Part shown: positions 1 to 7,434 of the stretch, one piece after another
How positions within the stretch are numbered: position 1 is the stretch's first letter
How the letters are laid out: each line of letters begins with the position of its first letter
IMG/VR virus record: IMGVR_UViG_3300032322_001825
Location: 1-46,810 of that record
From: a virus
Strand: one strand, 5' to 3'
DNA: 46,810 bases
Notes under the pieces: generated by a model
What the model was told of the DNA's origin: nothing
Databases searched by the model: none
Seen by the model: only the letters and a program-made list of their open reading frames with translations
Translations under genes and position numbers: made by a program

Positions 1-457
1 CTGGAGAACCCGGTTTTTGATTCGTCTGAATCGCCAACTGTTCACTTACCATCAAGTTACCCCATCGAATCAACTCCTTCGCGAAGTAGACCGCACCTTT
101 TATAGCTTGGTCATATTCCCTATCGTTTGTTGATTCTTCCAGAAGGGAATGAAGAGTAGAAATCATATGTTTTAGTTTCGGTTCAAGAATTTCTTTATGC
201 AGCCCAGCGACTTGCGCAACATATAGACCGCGTTGTTCTTTATCGAGAGGAGAAGGGTCACCTAATCCCATATCAATAAAAATTTTACCTGCTTCCAATT
301 TCTTAACTAGCTGTTCTAAAACTGAAATCTGTTTTTTCAACTCCTTATTCGCCACCTCTAAATCGGCTCTTTTAACCAAAGAGCGACCATAAGCATCAAA
401 CTCTGTTTGAGAGAGCCGATATCCGAATATTTTTCTGTAGATGCGACTTAATGACAT
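1..457 (-). CDS. Unidentified protein following portal, C-terminus outside window
   Basis: An open frame starts at ATG 457-455, 4 nt after the portal stop, and stays open to the window edge (152 codons visible). I do not recognise the family. The N-terminus (MSLSRIYRKIFGYRLS) is basic. It is followed by a helical, coiled-coil-like stretch (VANKELKKQISVLEQLVKKL), and the rest is charged and predicted helical. Its place between portal and scaffold-like genes suggests a virion assembly or head protein. If position 1 were joined directly to 46810, this frame would end after about four codons. Certain as a coding region, function unknown. Confidence 0.7.
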   Translation of the reverse strand, partial: MSLSRIYRKIFGYRLSQTEFDAYGRSLVKRADLEVANKELKKQISVLEQLVKKLEAGKIFIDMGLGDPSPLDKEQRGLYVAQVAGLHKEILEPKLKHMISTLHSLLEESTNDREYDQAIKGAVYFAKELIRWGNLMVSEQLAIQTNQKPGSP

Positions 458-461
458 ATTT

Positions 462-2510
462 TTATACTTCACTACCACTACCTCCTGCCAATCCTCCAGG
501 TGCCATACCTGCTGGCATACCTGGCGTGTTTGCTCGACCTGCAGGACCACCCTTGGCAGAAGGACCACCAGAAACACCTGCCATAGATTGGTTCATATTT
601 GTACTCGCAAATAATTTATTGCGAGGCTTACCCCAAACTCTGGCAAATTCTTCTTCGAGTCCTTCTTTGTTTGGGATTGAGCCTAGAGACATTAACTGAA
701 TCATATCTCCAAGCATGTCTTTGAACATCATCTTGAAGAATGGAGATGATTCTCTTTCTTTTCCGTTGATTACGATGTACCACAAAACTCCAGCGTTCTT
801 TACGCCTTCTGGACTTAGGAAAATTTTTCTAACAGGATAACCTTTTTGTTTTTCTTCCATTCTTTCGTATTCACGAATAACATTTTCATCTGGAAGTTCA
901 CCATCCTGAAGAATAACAGAGCGTTCACCTGGACCTTCGCCTTCGATGTTCGCATTAGTGCGAGTAACTTTACGATATGAATTAACCAACTGACGAACTT
1001 CATCAATTGCTTTAACTTTTTCATCAACAGGTTCAAACCAGTTTTCCAAAATATTATAAAGTCGTAGGTATGCAAGTTTCTTTTCAAGAAGAGAACATAC
1101 AGTAACAGTAAGACCAAGAGTAAGACGAGCTTGCTGTTGCATCACAGAAATTTCTGTAGCTGTAGTTCCTGATGGACCTTGCTGACCAGTGAATTGGTCG
1201 GACACAGTTGATTTATCAATCATGTCTTGGAATTTTGTAAGCATGTTTGCTTCACCAGCAGTAACACCTTGCACTTCATTACTAGCAATTGGAGTAAGGT
1301 CACCAGGATTGATACCCATAGAAATTCTTCCAGGTGAAAGTACCTTCCTATCAATGACACGACCTGAAGTATTTACATACGCAGGTGTAATACTCTTACG
1401 AGTTTTAAGCACGAAGAGTTTTAACATCTCATCAATAAGCATTGAGAGTTCTTTCACAGAGCCGGAAGAAACAAAGGCTCCACCATATGCGAATTTATCA
1501 GAGAGTACGCGGTACACTTGTTTAACAACATTGTATCCGCCCTTTGGTGACACAGCAGAAAGAGGGAAGCCAATCGGCAACATTAAAACACCGTTAATAA
1601 CGATTTGGAATTCGTCATTAAACTTATCTTGGTACATGATTATTTCTACTTGGTCGTCCTGTAGTTCAGTAAGTCTCCATTTATTATCAAAAATTGTTTT
1701 GGCTTCGTTAGCATCAGTCGAAGGAACTTTTCCTTTCTGAACATATTTCCAGTTTTCAAATTTTCCATACTTAGACTTTGCAGCTTCGTAGTTTGTTTGA
1801 ATCAAAACGAAAATAAATGGTTGCTCTTCCATGTAAAACTTTGTTACATCTCCAAGGAAAACATTTGGTCCATACAAAAGTGTACGAGTAGGACCTTCGA
1901 ATACAAGTTGCAATTCTTTTGTATAAAATTCTGGGTCTTGTTTAAACTTCCCATCAAATTCTTTGCTCTTAAGTTTTTTCTTTGTCTCAAATTTTCTGCA
2001 CCACTCTTCTTGCACGAAGACAGTTCCCTGTTTGAGAAGCTCGCGCTGACGTAGCATTCTTTTTTCTTCATCACCTGCACCGTCTGCGCCATCTTTTATG
2101 TTTGTATCATGAATAATATCTTCGAGTGCAACTCCAAGTGCAGCGATTTTATTATTTTCTTTATCAAATGCTAAAACTTCTGCACTCAAATTCAAATTAT
2201 TTATATGTGAGAGAAGTGAATCGAGTTTTTGTTCGATTGTTCCAGCGGAAACAACCACATCATCCGGATTTTTCTTTGGGTCCAGGTGATATGTGTTCGC
2301 AATCTTCTCGTTTTCTGTGTAATATTCGTAGTAAGTTTTATTATTAAACTCTGGGTAAGGTTGCTCCTTTTGTTTCTTAGCAGTTTCAAGTCGAGACTGA
2401 AGCATCGTCAGGTAAGTTTTGTCATCGTCAGAATAGAGTCTCTCAATTTCTCCTTGAGGTTTTACAGTGTCATCAAGAGTAGGATTTTGTGGATAAACTT
2501 TTTGTTCCAT
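462..2510 (-). CDS. Portal protein
   Basis: 682 aa, directly downstream of the large terminase. The portal forms the dodecameric ring at the head vertex through which DNA enters and leaves. Support is position (TerS, TerL, this gene), length in the range of podovirus portals, and overall character: an acidic, helical N-terminal half, a mixed central region (residues about 170-330), and a long helical C-terminal region (about 430-560). The last 40 residues are a Gly/Pro/Ala/Met low-complexity tail (for example GGPAGRANTPGMPAGM), probably disordered. The start ATG 2510 has no Shine-Dalgarno. A TTATCCACA box lies within codons about 5-8 (2488-2496). Family assignment rests largely on context. 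Confidence 0.82.
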   Translation of the reverse strand: MEQKVYPQNPTLDDTVKPQGEIERLYSDDDKTYLTMLQSRLETAKKQKEQPYPEFNNKTYYEYYTENEKIANTYHLDPKKNPDDVVVSAGTIEQKLDSLLSHINNLNLSAEVLAFDKENNKIAALGVALEDIIHDTNIKDGADGAGDEEKRMLRQRELLKQGTVFVQEEWCRKFETKKKLKSKEFDGKFKQDPEFYTKELQLVFEGPTRTLLYGPNVFLGDVTKFYMEEQPFIFVLIQTNYEAAKSKYGKFENWKYVQKGKVPSTDANEAKTIFDNKWRLTELQDDQVEIIMYQDKFNDEFQIVINGVLMLPIGFPLSAVSPKGGYNVVKQVYRVLSDKFAYGGAFVSSGSVKELSMLIDEMLKLFVLKTRKSITPAYVNTSGRVIDRKVLSPGRISMGINPGDLTPIASNEVQGVTAGEANMLTKFQDMIDKSTVSDQFTGQQGPSGTTATEISVMQQQARLTLGLTVTVCSLLEKKLAYLRLYNILENWFEPVDEKVKAIDEVRQLVNSYRKVTRTNANIEGEGPGERSVILQDGELPDENVIREYERMEEKQKGYPVRKIFLSPEGVKNAGVLWYIVINGKERESSPFFKMMFKDMLGDMIQLMSLGSIPNKEGLEEEFARVWGKPRNKLFASTNMNQSMAGVSGGPSAKGGPAGRANTPGMPAGMAPGGLAGGSGSEV

Positions 2511-2559
2511 GTGTATATTGTACTATATTTATACTTGTAAAGTAATATGTGGATATCTT

Positions 2560-4077
2560 TTATCCAAAGAAAGCTTGCTCTCTTTCTTGATGTTCTGCAC
2601 CTTCAAGTATTGGAACGCGTTCTCGCCACAATTCCGCAAGAAGACGAAGAGGGTCAGCGAAGTGAGAGTTGTCATCATGCCTCGGCTTATCTTTAAAAGT
2701 ACCCATTTTATCATCAAACTCTCTTCGGTAGTTGAAAAGCGCCTCGTGGAGTCTCTGACAATTTGTTTCATCGAACCAGAAACGAGGAAAAAGATTACGA
2801 ACCTTGTCGATTCCATCTGAGATTCCTACTTTTGTACCCACTCGGATATTCCTTAAGCCCAGATTATATAAGGTTTGTTTACGAGACACCCCTGTACCAA
2901 GCTCTTTAACCTCGATATCGTGAGGAAAATGATGGGTACCATAGCGATATCCAAGTGTATCCTTCTTATTTTTCAACCAGTCGTAGTAGTGAGAAAGCGC
3001 GTAGCCATGATTCCAGTACATATCAATAAACCGGATGTGCTGTCCTACTGTCTGAGTTAGGATAATCACATTGAAGTCGTTCATACCAAGGTCCCACCAA
3101 GTATCAACTTCGTACATTGGGTCGTATGGCAGTGGCTTTATGCGATTCTCAAGGTACACTCTCGCCATCTCGCGACCAAAGTAAGAACCTTCCACATTTG
3201 TTTGGAACGCTTCGTCAAGAGTTGAAGGAAACTCAGCGAACATTTTATCCTTCATTTTTGCCTTCTTCTTCACATACCAGTTTTTCTGCTCAGTCGTCAG
3301 TTTGATGCCATGCTTATTCTCAAGCATCGTGAAATAATCCTGCTCTTCTTTCGTAATAAGAACTGTACCACTCAAAACATACTTAGGGTCAATGTACCAA
3401 GGGAAGAAGAATATTTTCCAGTCCATCGGTGTGAGTTGGGTTCCCTCCTTGCGCATCTTCTCAGCATCCATACAGAACTCATAGAAGTACCCCTCACGAC
3501 CTGCTGCTGTTGATTCAATCGAAACGACATTTCCTATGTGAACAGAGTTAATCGCTCCTGTCACAATTTCCTCTGCCTTCTCTGGAGACTTCTGACAAAT
3601 ATATCCGAACTCAGAAATATGCAAAAACTGAATCGTACCTGAACGAGTCGTCATAGAAACGAAGATGTTACTTCCGTTGGGGAAACTTAGTTCCCAGGCG
3701 GAGTTGGTATTTGGCTCGCCAATATACTGACGAAGCCATGGATGTAAGTTATCCCATGCGAACTTAATCTTGTTTCGGAAAATCTTTTTCATGTCCTCCT
3801 GACGATGCGCGATAATACCGGCTGTTTTATTCTCCGAAAAGAGAATGGCATCAAAATATAAAATAGCAAAGTATGTAGTAATTCCAAGCTGACGAGCTTT
3901 CGGAACGATTGTAAAATACCAAAAATTATCGTGCAGCATTCTCTGCGCCTCGCGACTTTCTGGCTTGAAAAGAACCTTCTTTCCATCCTCATCTTTGATG
4001 TAGTAAAGATTGTTTAGTCTCCACCATCTGTTTCCAAGGTTCTTTATTATTTCTTCTAGTGTTATGTCATTATCCAT
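2560..4077 (-). CDS. terL: Terminase large subunit (packaging ATPase and nuclease)
   Basis: 505 aa from ATG 4077. The N-terminal ATPase has an adapted Walker A motif ARQLGITT (about residues 61-68) and a Walker B-like strand IQFLHISEFG ending in the acidic pair. The C-terminal RNase H-like nuclease shows WWDLGMNDFNVI (first Asp), HFPHDIEVKELG (second acidic region) and a late HFADPLRLLAE (final Asp). It cuts concatemers and drives DNA into the prohead through the portal. A longer reading from 4113 is possible, but the 4077 ATG gives an 8-nt overlap with the TerS stop and fits the usual family N-terminus (NRWWRLNNLYYI). Confidence 0.95.
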   Translation of the reverse strand: MDNDITLEEIIKNLGNRWWRLNNLYYIKDEDGKKVLFKPESREAQRMLHDNFWYFTIVPKARQLGITTYFAILYFDAILFSENKTAGIIAHRQEDMKKIFRNKIKFAWDNLHPWLRQYIGEPNTNSAWELSFPNGSNIFVSMTTRSGTIQFLHISEFGYICQKSPEKAEEIVTGAINSVHIGNVVSIESTAAGREGYFYEFCMDAEKMRKEGTQLTPMDWKIFFFPWYIDPKYVLSGTVLITKEEQDYFTMLENKHGIKLTTEQKNWYVKKKAKMKDKMFAEFPSTLDEAFQTNVEGSYFGREMARVYLENRIKPLPYDPMYEVDTWWDLGMNDFNVIILTQTVGQHIRFIDMYWNHGYALSHYYDWLKNKKDTLGYRYGTHHFPHDIEVKELGTGVSRKQTLYNLGLRNIRVGTKVGISDGIDKVRNLFPRFWFDETNCQRLHEALFNYRREFDDKMGTFKDKPRHDDNSHFADPLRLLAELWRERVPILEGAEHQEREQAFFG

Positions 4078-4687
4078 TGTCTTCTTCGGTTGCTTCCGCT
4101 GGTACGATACCACTTAGGATATCTCCTATCCTTTCGTGTACTCCCATCGTTACGCTTTTTCTTTTAACGACCATCGCTCGACCTGAAGATTCCTGTACCA
4201 TCGTATCGGACCCTCCATTTTTTTGAATAAATCTAATAGCTTCAAACATAATATCATTTCCTGTTCCTTCTCCTGCATTGTTTTTCTTGCTGCCATACTC
4301 ATCCGGATACCTTCGCTCCAGAAGCCACTGAGCAAGTTTGTCGTCTCCAGATTTTGCTTTCTGGGAAATGGTATAGAGTAGGTCCTTCTTGTATTCCAGC
4401 TCCTTCATCATGATTATTTTTTTAATCAGTGGCTCCATCTTCATCTCTTCCTCGAACTTTTTGAAATCTATGTTTACTAGGGTGCAAGCCTCATTTAAAG
4501 GCAACCCTACTTTGGCTGTGTAGTAGGCTATTTTTTTGAGAGCGCTGATGAATTTTGGTTTGTCTTTGAAGGCTTCTTTTGCTTGAGCATCAAGAGATTC
4601 ATTTTCCAGGTCAAAAAGAGACTGCTCTTCCATTTGGTTTTGCGACAATGGTGGGTCTATTTTAATTTCTGTGTCCTTTTTTCCCAT
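4070..4687 (-). CDS. terS: Terminase small subunit (putative)
   Basis: 205 aa, overlapping terL by 8 nt, so translation is probably coupled. The small subunit recognises the packaging site and stimulates TerL. Visible features are an acidic N-terminus, a helical region with possible DNA-binding character (YYTAKVGLPLNEACTLVNID, a short helix-turn-helix-like segment at about 54-73), and the stretch LAQWLLERRYPDEYGSKK (about 119-136), a signature seen in many phage small terminases. The C-terminal 60 residues look flexible. A -10-like TATAAT lies at 4707-4702, only about 15 nt before the ATG, which implies a very short leader. Confidence 0.82.
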   Translation of the reverse strand: MGKKDTEIKIDPPLSQNQMEEQSLFDLENESLDAQAKEAFKDKPKFISALKKIAYYTAKVGLPLNEACTLVNIDFKKFEEEMKMEPLIKKIIMMKELEYKKDLLYTISQKAKSGDDKLAQWLLERRYPDEYGSKKNNAGEGTGNDIMFEAIRFIQKNGGSDTMVQESSGRAMVVKRKSVTMGVHERIGDILSGIVPAEATEEDNG

Positions 4688-4840
4688 AATTATTTTTATA
4701 AATTATAATCTGCGATGAAATAAATTAAAATTCTGTAAAGATATTTTTTTACTATTAAAGTATACATCAAAAAATTTCCCAGGGCTAATTTTGGATTTGT
4801 GTATAAAGGGGGTGCCTACTGATTTCTGGGGTATACACCC
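4688..4840. other. Leader between HNH gene and terS
   Basis: On the minus strand, the first 50 nt after the HNH stop contain a nested hairpin: the outer arms GCCTA and TAGGC (about 4850-4817) enclose the near-palindrome GGGGTGTATACCCC. A second C-run (ACCCCC) can compete for the same G-run. The rest is AT-rich and holds the TATAAT preceding terS. The hairpin may terminate or attenuate HNH transcription before terS, but no long U-tract follows it. Confidence 0.4.
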
Positions 4841-5260
4841 CTAGGCAAACCTTTTTTTTACATTCTCACTAAAACTAATAACCTGTATGTTATCTAGTTC
4901 ATACCCTTTGGTATTGTCTATCCTGTCTACAGTTGGAGTGAACCTCATATCAAATCCATTCTCTACCCACTCCGCATATATACGCGCATAGTCATTATTA
5001 GATTCAAGAAACTTTAAAAAGTCTTCTCTTGAGAATCCTAATGTTCTGTTTTTGTAAACTGGGTTCTTTTTTAACCTGTTTCTTATTGAGTGATACATTA
5101 TGCTTTTCCTACCAAAGAAGGACCTAGACCAAGCCCTGACTATTATCCTAGCTTTGGCATTGTACTCCTCTCTGTTTTGCTTGGAGCGGTTTTTTGCTTG
5201 AGCGCGGATTCGTTCCCTGTTTCTATGATAATAACTTAATGCGTATTCTTTCTTGTTCAT
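4841..5260 (-). CDS. HNH-type (homing-like) endonuclease
   Basis: 139 aa. The N-terminal 45 residues are very basic (YYHRNRERIRAQAKNRSKQN), typical of DNA-binding segments in free-standing phage HNH enzymes. The C-terminal block TPTVDRIDNTKGYELDNIQV followed by ISFSENVKKRF matches the beta-beta-alpha metal core of this group (DRID, KGY, DN, N). It probably makes nicks or breaks in DNA. HNH genes next to terminases are common and may either promote their own spread or assist packaging. The gene starts directly at a predicted promoter (TATAAT 5272-5267), so the transcript may be leaderless. Confidence 0.85.
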   Translation of the reverse strand: MNKKEYALSYYHRNRERIRAQAKNRSKQNREEYNAKARIIVRAWSRSFFGRKSIMYHSIRNRLKKNPVYKNRTLGFSREDFLKFLESNNDYARIYAEWVENGFDMRFTPTVDRIDNTKGYELDNIQVISFSENVKKRFA

Positions 5261-5266
5261 TTGAAC

Positions 5267-5295
5267 ATTATATACTACTTATGTTTAAACATCAA
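5267..5295 (-). promoter_or_regulatory. Leftward promoter with ATGTTTAAACAT operator
   Basis: On the minus strand: -35 TTGATG (5295-5290), 17-nt spacer, -10 TATAAT (5272-5267). The perfect palindrome ATGTTTAAACAT (5292-5281) overlaps the -35 and spacer and ends exactly 8 nt before the -10. The predicted start site falls at or next to the HNH ATG (5260). The same palindrome with the same 8-nt spacing to a -10 occurs at 44971-45000. Confidence 0.6.
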
Positions 5296-5514
5296 AACCA
5301 AAAAACGACCTACTTATGCATGGCAGTACCTAACCATAAATTTTTACGGGTGGGGGGTCGTTTCCGCTGGTATGGGTATGGGTCGCCAGTCATTTACAAG
5401 CACAGAGCCACAGCCTAAAGAAGAGAGGCACAAATTCAAAAACACTGAAAAAAGCCTATAAATAAGGGCATATTTAGTGTCGCACAATATGTGTTATGCG
5501 ACTCATCACAATTT

Positions 5515-5538
5515 AACCTTATAATATAAGGGTTTTTT
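5515..5538 (+). terminator. AT-rich terminator-like palindrome
   Basis: CCTTATA-A-TATAAGG is a perfect 7-bp palindrome with a 1-nt centre, followed by GTTTTTT. Reading rightward it resembles an intrinsic terminator, although the stem is AT-rich and the loop too tight for a strong hairpin. Confidence 0.35.
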
Positions 5539-5731
5539 AGAATAGGGTCTATTTTTGAGCATTTATTTCAACACTTTTCAGCCTTTCTGTCAAACGCTAT
5601 CGCTCCGCTTAAATACCAAAAAGAGCGAGGGAGGGAGAGACATATATATTATTATATAATTTATTTTTTTTTTTTTTAATTTTTAATAAATGGGTTTATA
5701 GAAAAAATACCGAACTTGGGAAAAAATACCC

Positions 5732-5771
5732 GACACGCAAAAGAATTTTTTTCAAAATCCTTTTGCGTGTC
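5732..5771. repeat. Long hairpin, 12-bp perfect arms
   Basis: Arms GACACGCAAAAG (5732-5743) and CTTTTGCGTGTC (5760-5771) are perfectly complementary. After one A/C mismatch the helix continues with ATTTT/AAAAT. Possible roles are an origin structure or a transcript-end hairpin. It lies 55 nt before the strong rightward promoter. Confidence 0.7.
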
Positions 5772-5826
5772 TCGTCTCAGGCTATCAAAAAAAGCCTATT
5801 TTAAGCCTTTAAAATGGTTGATATTC

Positions 5827-5856
5827 TTGACAAAAAGCCTTATTCTGTGTTATAAC
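5827..5856 (+). promoter_or_regulatory. Strong sigma-70-type early promoter
   Basis: TTGACA (5827-5832) is followed by a 17-18-nt spacer and TTATAA / TATAAC (5850-5856). This is the closest match to the sigma-70 consensus in the window. The expected start site (about 5862) abuts a reverse TTATCCACA box (5864-5872), and a 9-bp inverted repeat lies at 5889-5909. It probably drives the rightward early genes beginning at 5990. Confidence 0.65.
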
Positions 5857-5888
5857 TCTATTATGTGGATAACTTTTGTAGCAGTATA

Positions 5889-5909
5889 ATAATAGTATGC
5901 TACTATTAT
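5889..5909. promoter_or_regulatory. Inverted repeat, possible operator
   Basis: Perfect 9-bp arms ATAATAGTA and TACTATTAT separated by TGC, about 25 nt downstream of the predicted early start site. Size and position fit a dimeric repressor site or a 5'-end hairpin of the early transcript. Confidence 0.45.
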
Positions 5910-5989
5910 AAATGTAATAGTTAAAGCATTATATAAATAATACTTTACCATTATACAATTATAAGAAAAAATTTAACTACAACATTTTT

Positions 5990-6160
5990 ATGCAAAATTT
6001 GTCAATAGCAAAAAAAGAATATACAACAATAAGAAAGTTCTATGCTTGGGTCGGTTTTGTGTTCACTTGGTCTCTTTTAGCACCTTTGAGCATCTTTATA
6101 GTTTGGTCTATGTTTGAACAAGACAAGGCTATAAATTTATTAGTTAACATTTTTTCATAA
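5990..6160 (+). CDS. Small membrane protein (56 aa)
   Basis: First gene after the early promoter, reading MQNLSIAKKEYTTIRKFYAW and ending in LLVNIFS. A basic N-terminus is followed by a hydrophobic segment (about residues 20-42, WVGFVFTWSLLAPLSIFIVW) long enough to span the membrane, perhaps as a hairpin. It ends 1 nt before the next ATG, so the two are probably co-transcribed. Early small membrane proteins of phages often modify the host envelope or exclude other phages, but nothing here identifies the role. Confidence 0.55.
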   Translation: MQNLSIAKKEYTTIRKFYAWVGFVFTWSLLAPLSIFIVWSMFEQDKAINLLVNIFS

Positions 6161-6161
6161 T

Positions 6162-6302
6162 ATGTATATACAAAATTTATTCGGGGTTTATATAGTGATG
6201 ATACGCAAGAATATAGGCACAGAAAAAAGAGCATTTATAAGCTTTCCAAAAGGCACAACAATGCAAGAAGCACTATTGACAGGTATCAAAGAAGCTTTCT
6301 AG
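6162..6302 (+). CDS. Small hypothetical protein (46 aa)
   Basis: Begins 1 nt after the previous stop and runs to TAG 6300-6302. It reads MYIQNLFGVYIVMIRKNIGT and ends with FPKGTTMQEALLTGIKEAF. The second half (AFISFPKGTTMQEALLTGIKEAF) resembles the beta-turn-helix character of small regulatory proteins, but no family can be named. The start could also be the internal ATG at codon 13. Tight coupling to the upstream membrane protein supports expression. Confidence 0.45.
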   Translation: MYIQNLFGVYIVMIRKNIGTEKRAFISFPKGTTMQEALLTGIKEAF

Positions 6303-6315
6303 TTGTCTTTCTCTT

Positions 6316-6416
6316 TTGTCTCTTTTTCTTAAGGAGACAATATGAGGGATGCAAATTTATTTTAACCGCATTTCTCTACTCGCCTTGCTGGTGGGTGGGT
6401 TCATTGAAAAATACAT
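6316..6416 (+). promoter_or_regulatory. Duplicated structured leader, copy 1
   Basis: A hairpin TTGTCTC / GAGACAA (6316-6340) has a loop and right arm containing CTTAAGGAG, a rare good Shine-Dalgarno. Next come a short ORF (6342-6365, MRDANLF), then TTTAACC, a GC-richer segment CGCCTTGCTGGTG, then TTGAAAAATACATATG at the gene start. An 18-mer (GTCTCTTTTTCTTAAGGA) and the whole order recur at 8744-8841. It is a candidate cis-regulatory leader or attenuator. Confidence 0.55.
6342..6365 (+). CDS. Possible leader peptide (7 aa)
   Basis: ATG 6342 lies 7 nt after AAGGAG (6331-6336), one of the few strong ribosome-binding sites in the window, and encodes MRDANLF before TAA. The binding site is inside the hairpin 6316-6340, so access could be regulated. 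Translation is unproven. Confidence 0.3.
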   Translation: MRDANLF

Positions 6417-7085
6417 ATGACAAAAGACAACGAACGAAAAGAGTTTATTTTTAATACTTTAGTATACGAATATAAAGGCGAATACAAAGTATTAGACTAT
6501 ATTTTTTTAGACTATTGGAAAAATCACCTTAGCACTGAAAAGCAAGAAGTTGGCTCAGTGTTCAAAGGGGCTACAGGCACAACGCTACAGATAATTAATG
6601 ACGAAGAAATAGCCGAAAGGTTAGAAAATTACGAAGGCGAAGACATTTGGCGAGAGCTTGTCCATAGTGGCAAATATACCGGCTCACTTGCGGACTTTGA
6701 AGATGAAGCAAGGGAAGACGAAGCGAATGTTTACGAAGAACACAACGAAGAAGTGAAAGGCTACACGCTAGAAGATGGCGAGCATTGGGAAGTTGTGGGC
6801 GGTGGTAGATGTTTTGATGCTCAGGAGATGCGAGAACTATTGAAAGCATACCCAGAAGCAGAGAGCGGAGAGCCTAGCGATGATGGAAATTGCTTTAAAA
6901 TATACGATATAGGGCTATATAAAGCCATTATAGCGGTTGAAAGTGATTTTAAGGACTATATAGACGAAAAAATAGCGGTCTTAAAAATAAACTTAGAATA
7001 CGAAAAAGACGAACAAAAGAAAGCGAAAATGTTGCAACAATTAAGACACTTGCAAGGCTACAAAAAAGCAGAGCAAGAGTCTTAA
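6417..7085 (+). CDS. Acidic hypothetical protein (222 aa)
   Basis: Preceded by the duplicated leader and followed by a terminator, so probably a single-gene unit. The N-terminus (MTKDNERKEFIFNTLVYEY) and the middle are very acidic (FEDEAREDEANVYEEHNEEV). A compact domain around residues 125-185 has GGGRCFDAQEMRELLKAYPE. The last 35 residues are a charged coiled-coil-like helix (YEKDEQKKAKMLQQLRHL). High acidity is common among phage DNA mimics and inhibitors of host enzymes, but I do not recognise the family. No Shine-Dalgarno. Confidence 0.75.
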   Translation: MTKDNERKEFIFNTLVYEYKGEYKVLDYIFLDYWKNHLSTEKQEVGSVFKGATGTTLQIINDEEIAERLENYEGEDIWRELVHSGKYTGSLADFEDEAREDEANVYEEHNEEVKGYTLEDGEHWEVVGGGRCFDAQEMRELLKAYPEAESGEPSDDGNCFKIYDIGLYKAIIAVESDFKDYIDEKIAVLKINLEYEKDEQKKAKMLQQLRHLQGYKKAEQES

Positions 7086-7144
7086 TCCAGTAGCACACAA
7101 AAAGCAAAAATCACCTTTTCACCTTGTGAATTTTCACAAGCTCA

Positions 7145-7184
7145 AAAGCTCATTTTTTCACCAGCAGAAAAATGGGCTTTTTTT
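7145..7184 (+). terminator. Intrinsic terminator
   Basis: AAAGCTCATTTTT pairs with AAAAATGGGCTTT (one T/G wobble) around a short loop, followed by seven T. It closes the unit of gene 6417-7085. Confidence 0.75.
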
Positions 7185-7212
7185 GTTGGTAAATTATCCC
7201 CGCTTTAACCAT

Positions 7213-7226
7213 TGCCTATGTTCCGC
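7213..7226 (+). repeat. 14-mer repeat TGCCTATGTTCCGC, copy 1
   Basis: Exact match to three other intergenic copies. With copy 2 it shares a longer 17-mer beginning CAT. TATGTTCCGC resembles TATGTTGCGT of the DnaA-box promoter at 10767. Confidence 0.75.
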
Positions 7227-7292
7227 GAAGCCTAGCTATAAGCCTAGAACAATTTTGTCATATGTATGAAAACCTAGATTAAAAATAGTCAT

Positions 7293-7306
7293 TGCCTATG
7301 TTCCGC
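7293..7306 (+). repeat. 14-mer repeat TGCCTATGTTCCGC, copy 2
   Basis: Located 80 bp after copy 1, upstream of the hairpin at 7340 and the gene at 7435. Confidence 0.75.
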
Positions 7307-7339
7307 AATAAAAAAGAGACACAATAAATGATTATTAGA

Positions 7340-7374
7340 TTTTGTGCATGATGTCTAGTCGCTCGCGCACAAAA
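7340..7374 (+). ncRNA. Hairpin with AGTCGCT loop, copy 1
   Basis: Perfect arms TTTTGTGC (7340-7347) and GCACAAAA (7367-7374) enclose a 19-nt loop containing TGATGTCTAGTCGCT. The same core appears in hairpins at 23902-23958 and 44818-44857. Type ncRNA is provisional; it could be a DNA element. Confidence 0.45.
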
Positions 7375-7434
7375 ATTAATAATAATTTATATATTGAAAG
7401 TCTTAGAAGGCTTTTGGATATATTATAAATATAT

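Larger units (their letters stand above)
5261..5989. other. Divergent control region, candidate origin
   Basis: 729 nt without a supportable gene between the leftward late genes and rightward early genes. It holds: hairpin GTCGCA/TGCGAC at 5479-5502; terminator-like palindrome CCTTATA-A-TATAAGG plus T-run at about 5518-5538; a tract of 14 T inside an AT-only stretch (about 5641-5700); an 11-nt direct repeat GAAAAAATACC (5701 and 5720); a 12-bp-arm hairpin at 5732-5771; a consensus promoter at 5827; a DnaA box at 5864; and an inverted repeat at 5889-5909. This combination suits a replication origin and early control region, but function is inferred. Confidence 0.5.
7086..7434. other. Non-coding regulatory stretch
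   Basis: 349 nt without a gene. It contains a perfect palindrome TTGTGAA-TT-TTCACAA (7124-7139), an intrinsic terminator (7145-7184), two copies of the 14-mer TGCCTATGTTCCGC (7213 and 7293), and a hairpin with an AGTCGCT loop (7340-7374). The density of repeated elements suggests promoter or RNA functions for the unit starting at 7435. Confidence 0.6.

Noticed and set aside
451-699. Proline/glycine-rich plus-strand frame opposite the portal C-terminus
   Set aside because: It is a mirror of the portal's low-complexity tail, without start context, and overlaps two real leftward genes.
4841-5260. HNH gene as part of an intron or intein in terminase
   Set aside because: TerS and TerL frames are uninterrupted and no intron-like structure surrounds the HNH gene, so it is free-standing.
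5261-5461. Rightward open frames between HNH gene and early promoter
   Set aside because: They begin in the HNH promoter or at TTG, have no normal gene-start context, and their sequence (GVVSAGMGMGRQSFTSTE) matches nothing I know. A decayed gene remnant is possible but not supported.
5479-5502. GTCGCA/TGCGAC hairpin as a fourth AGTCGCT element
   Set aside because: GTCGC is in the stem rather than the loop and the flanks do not match the other three.
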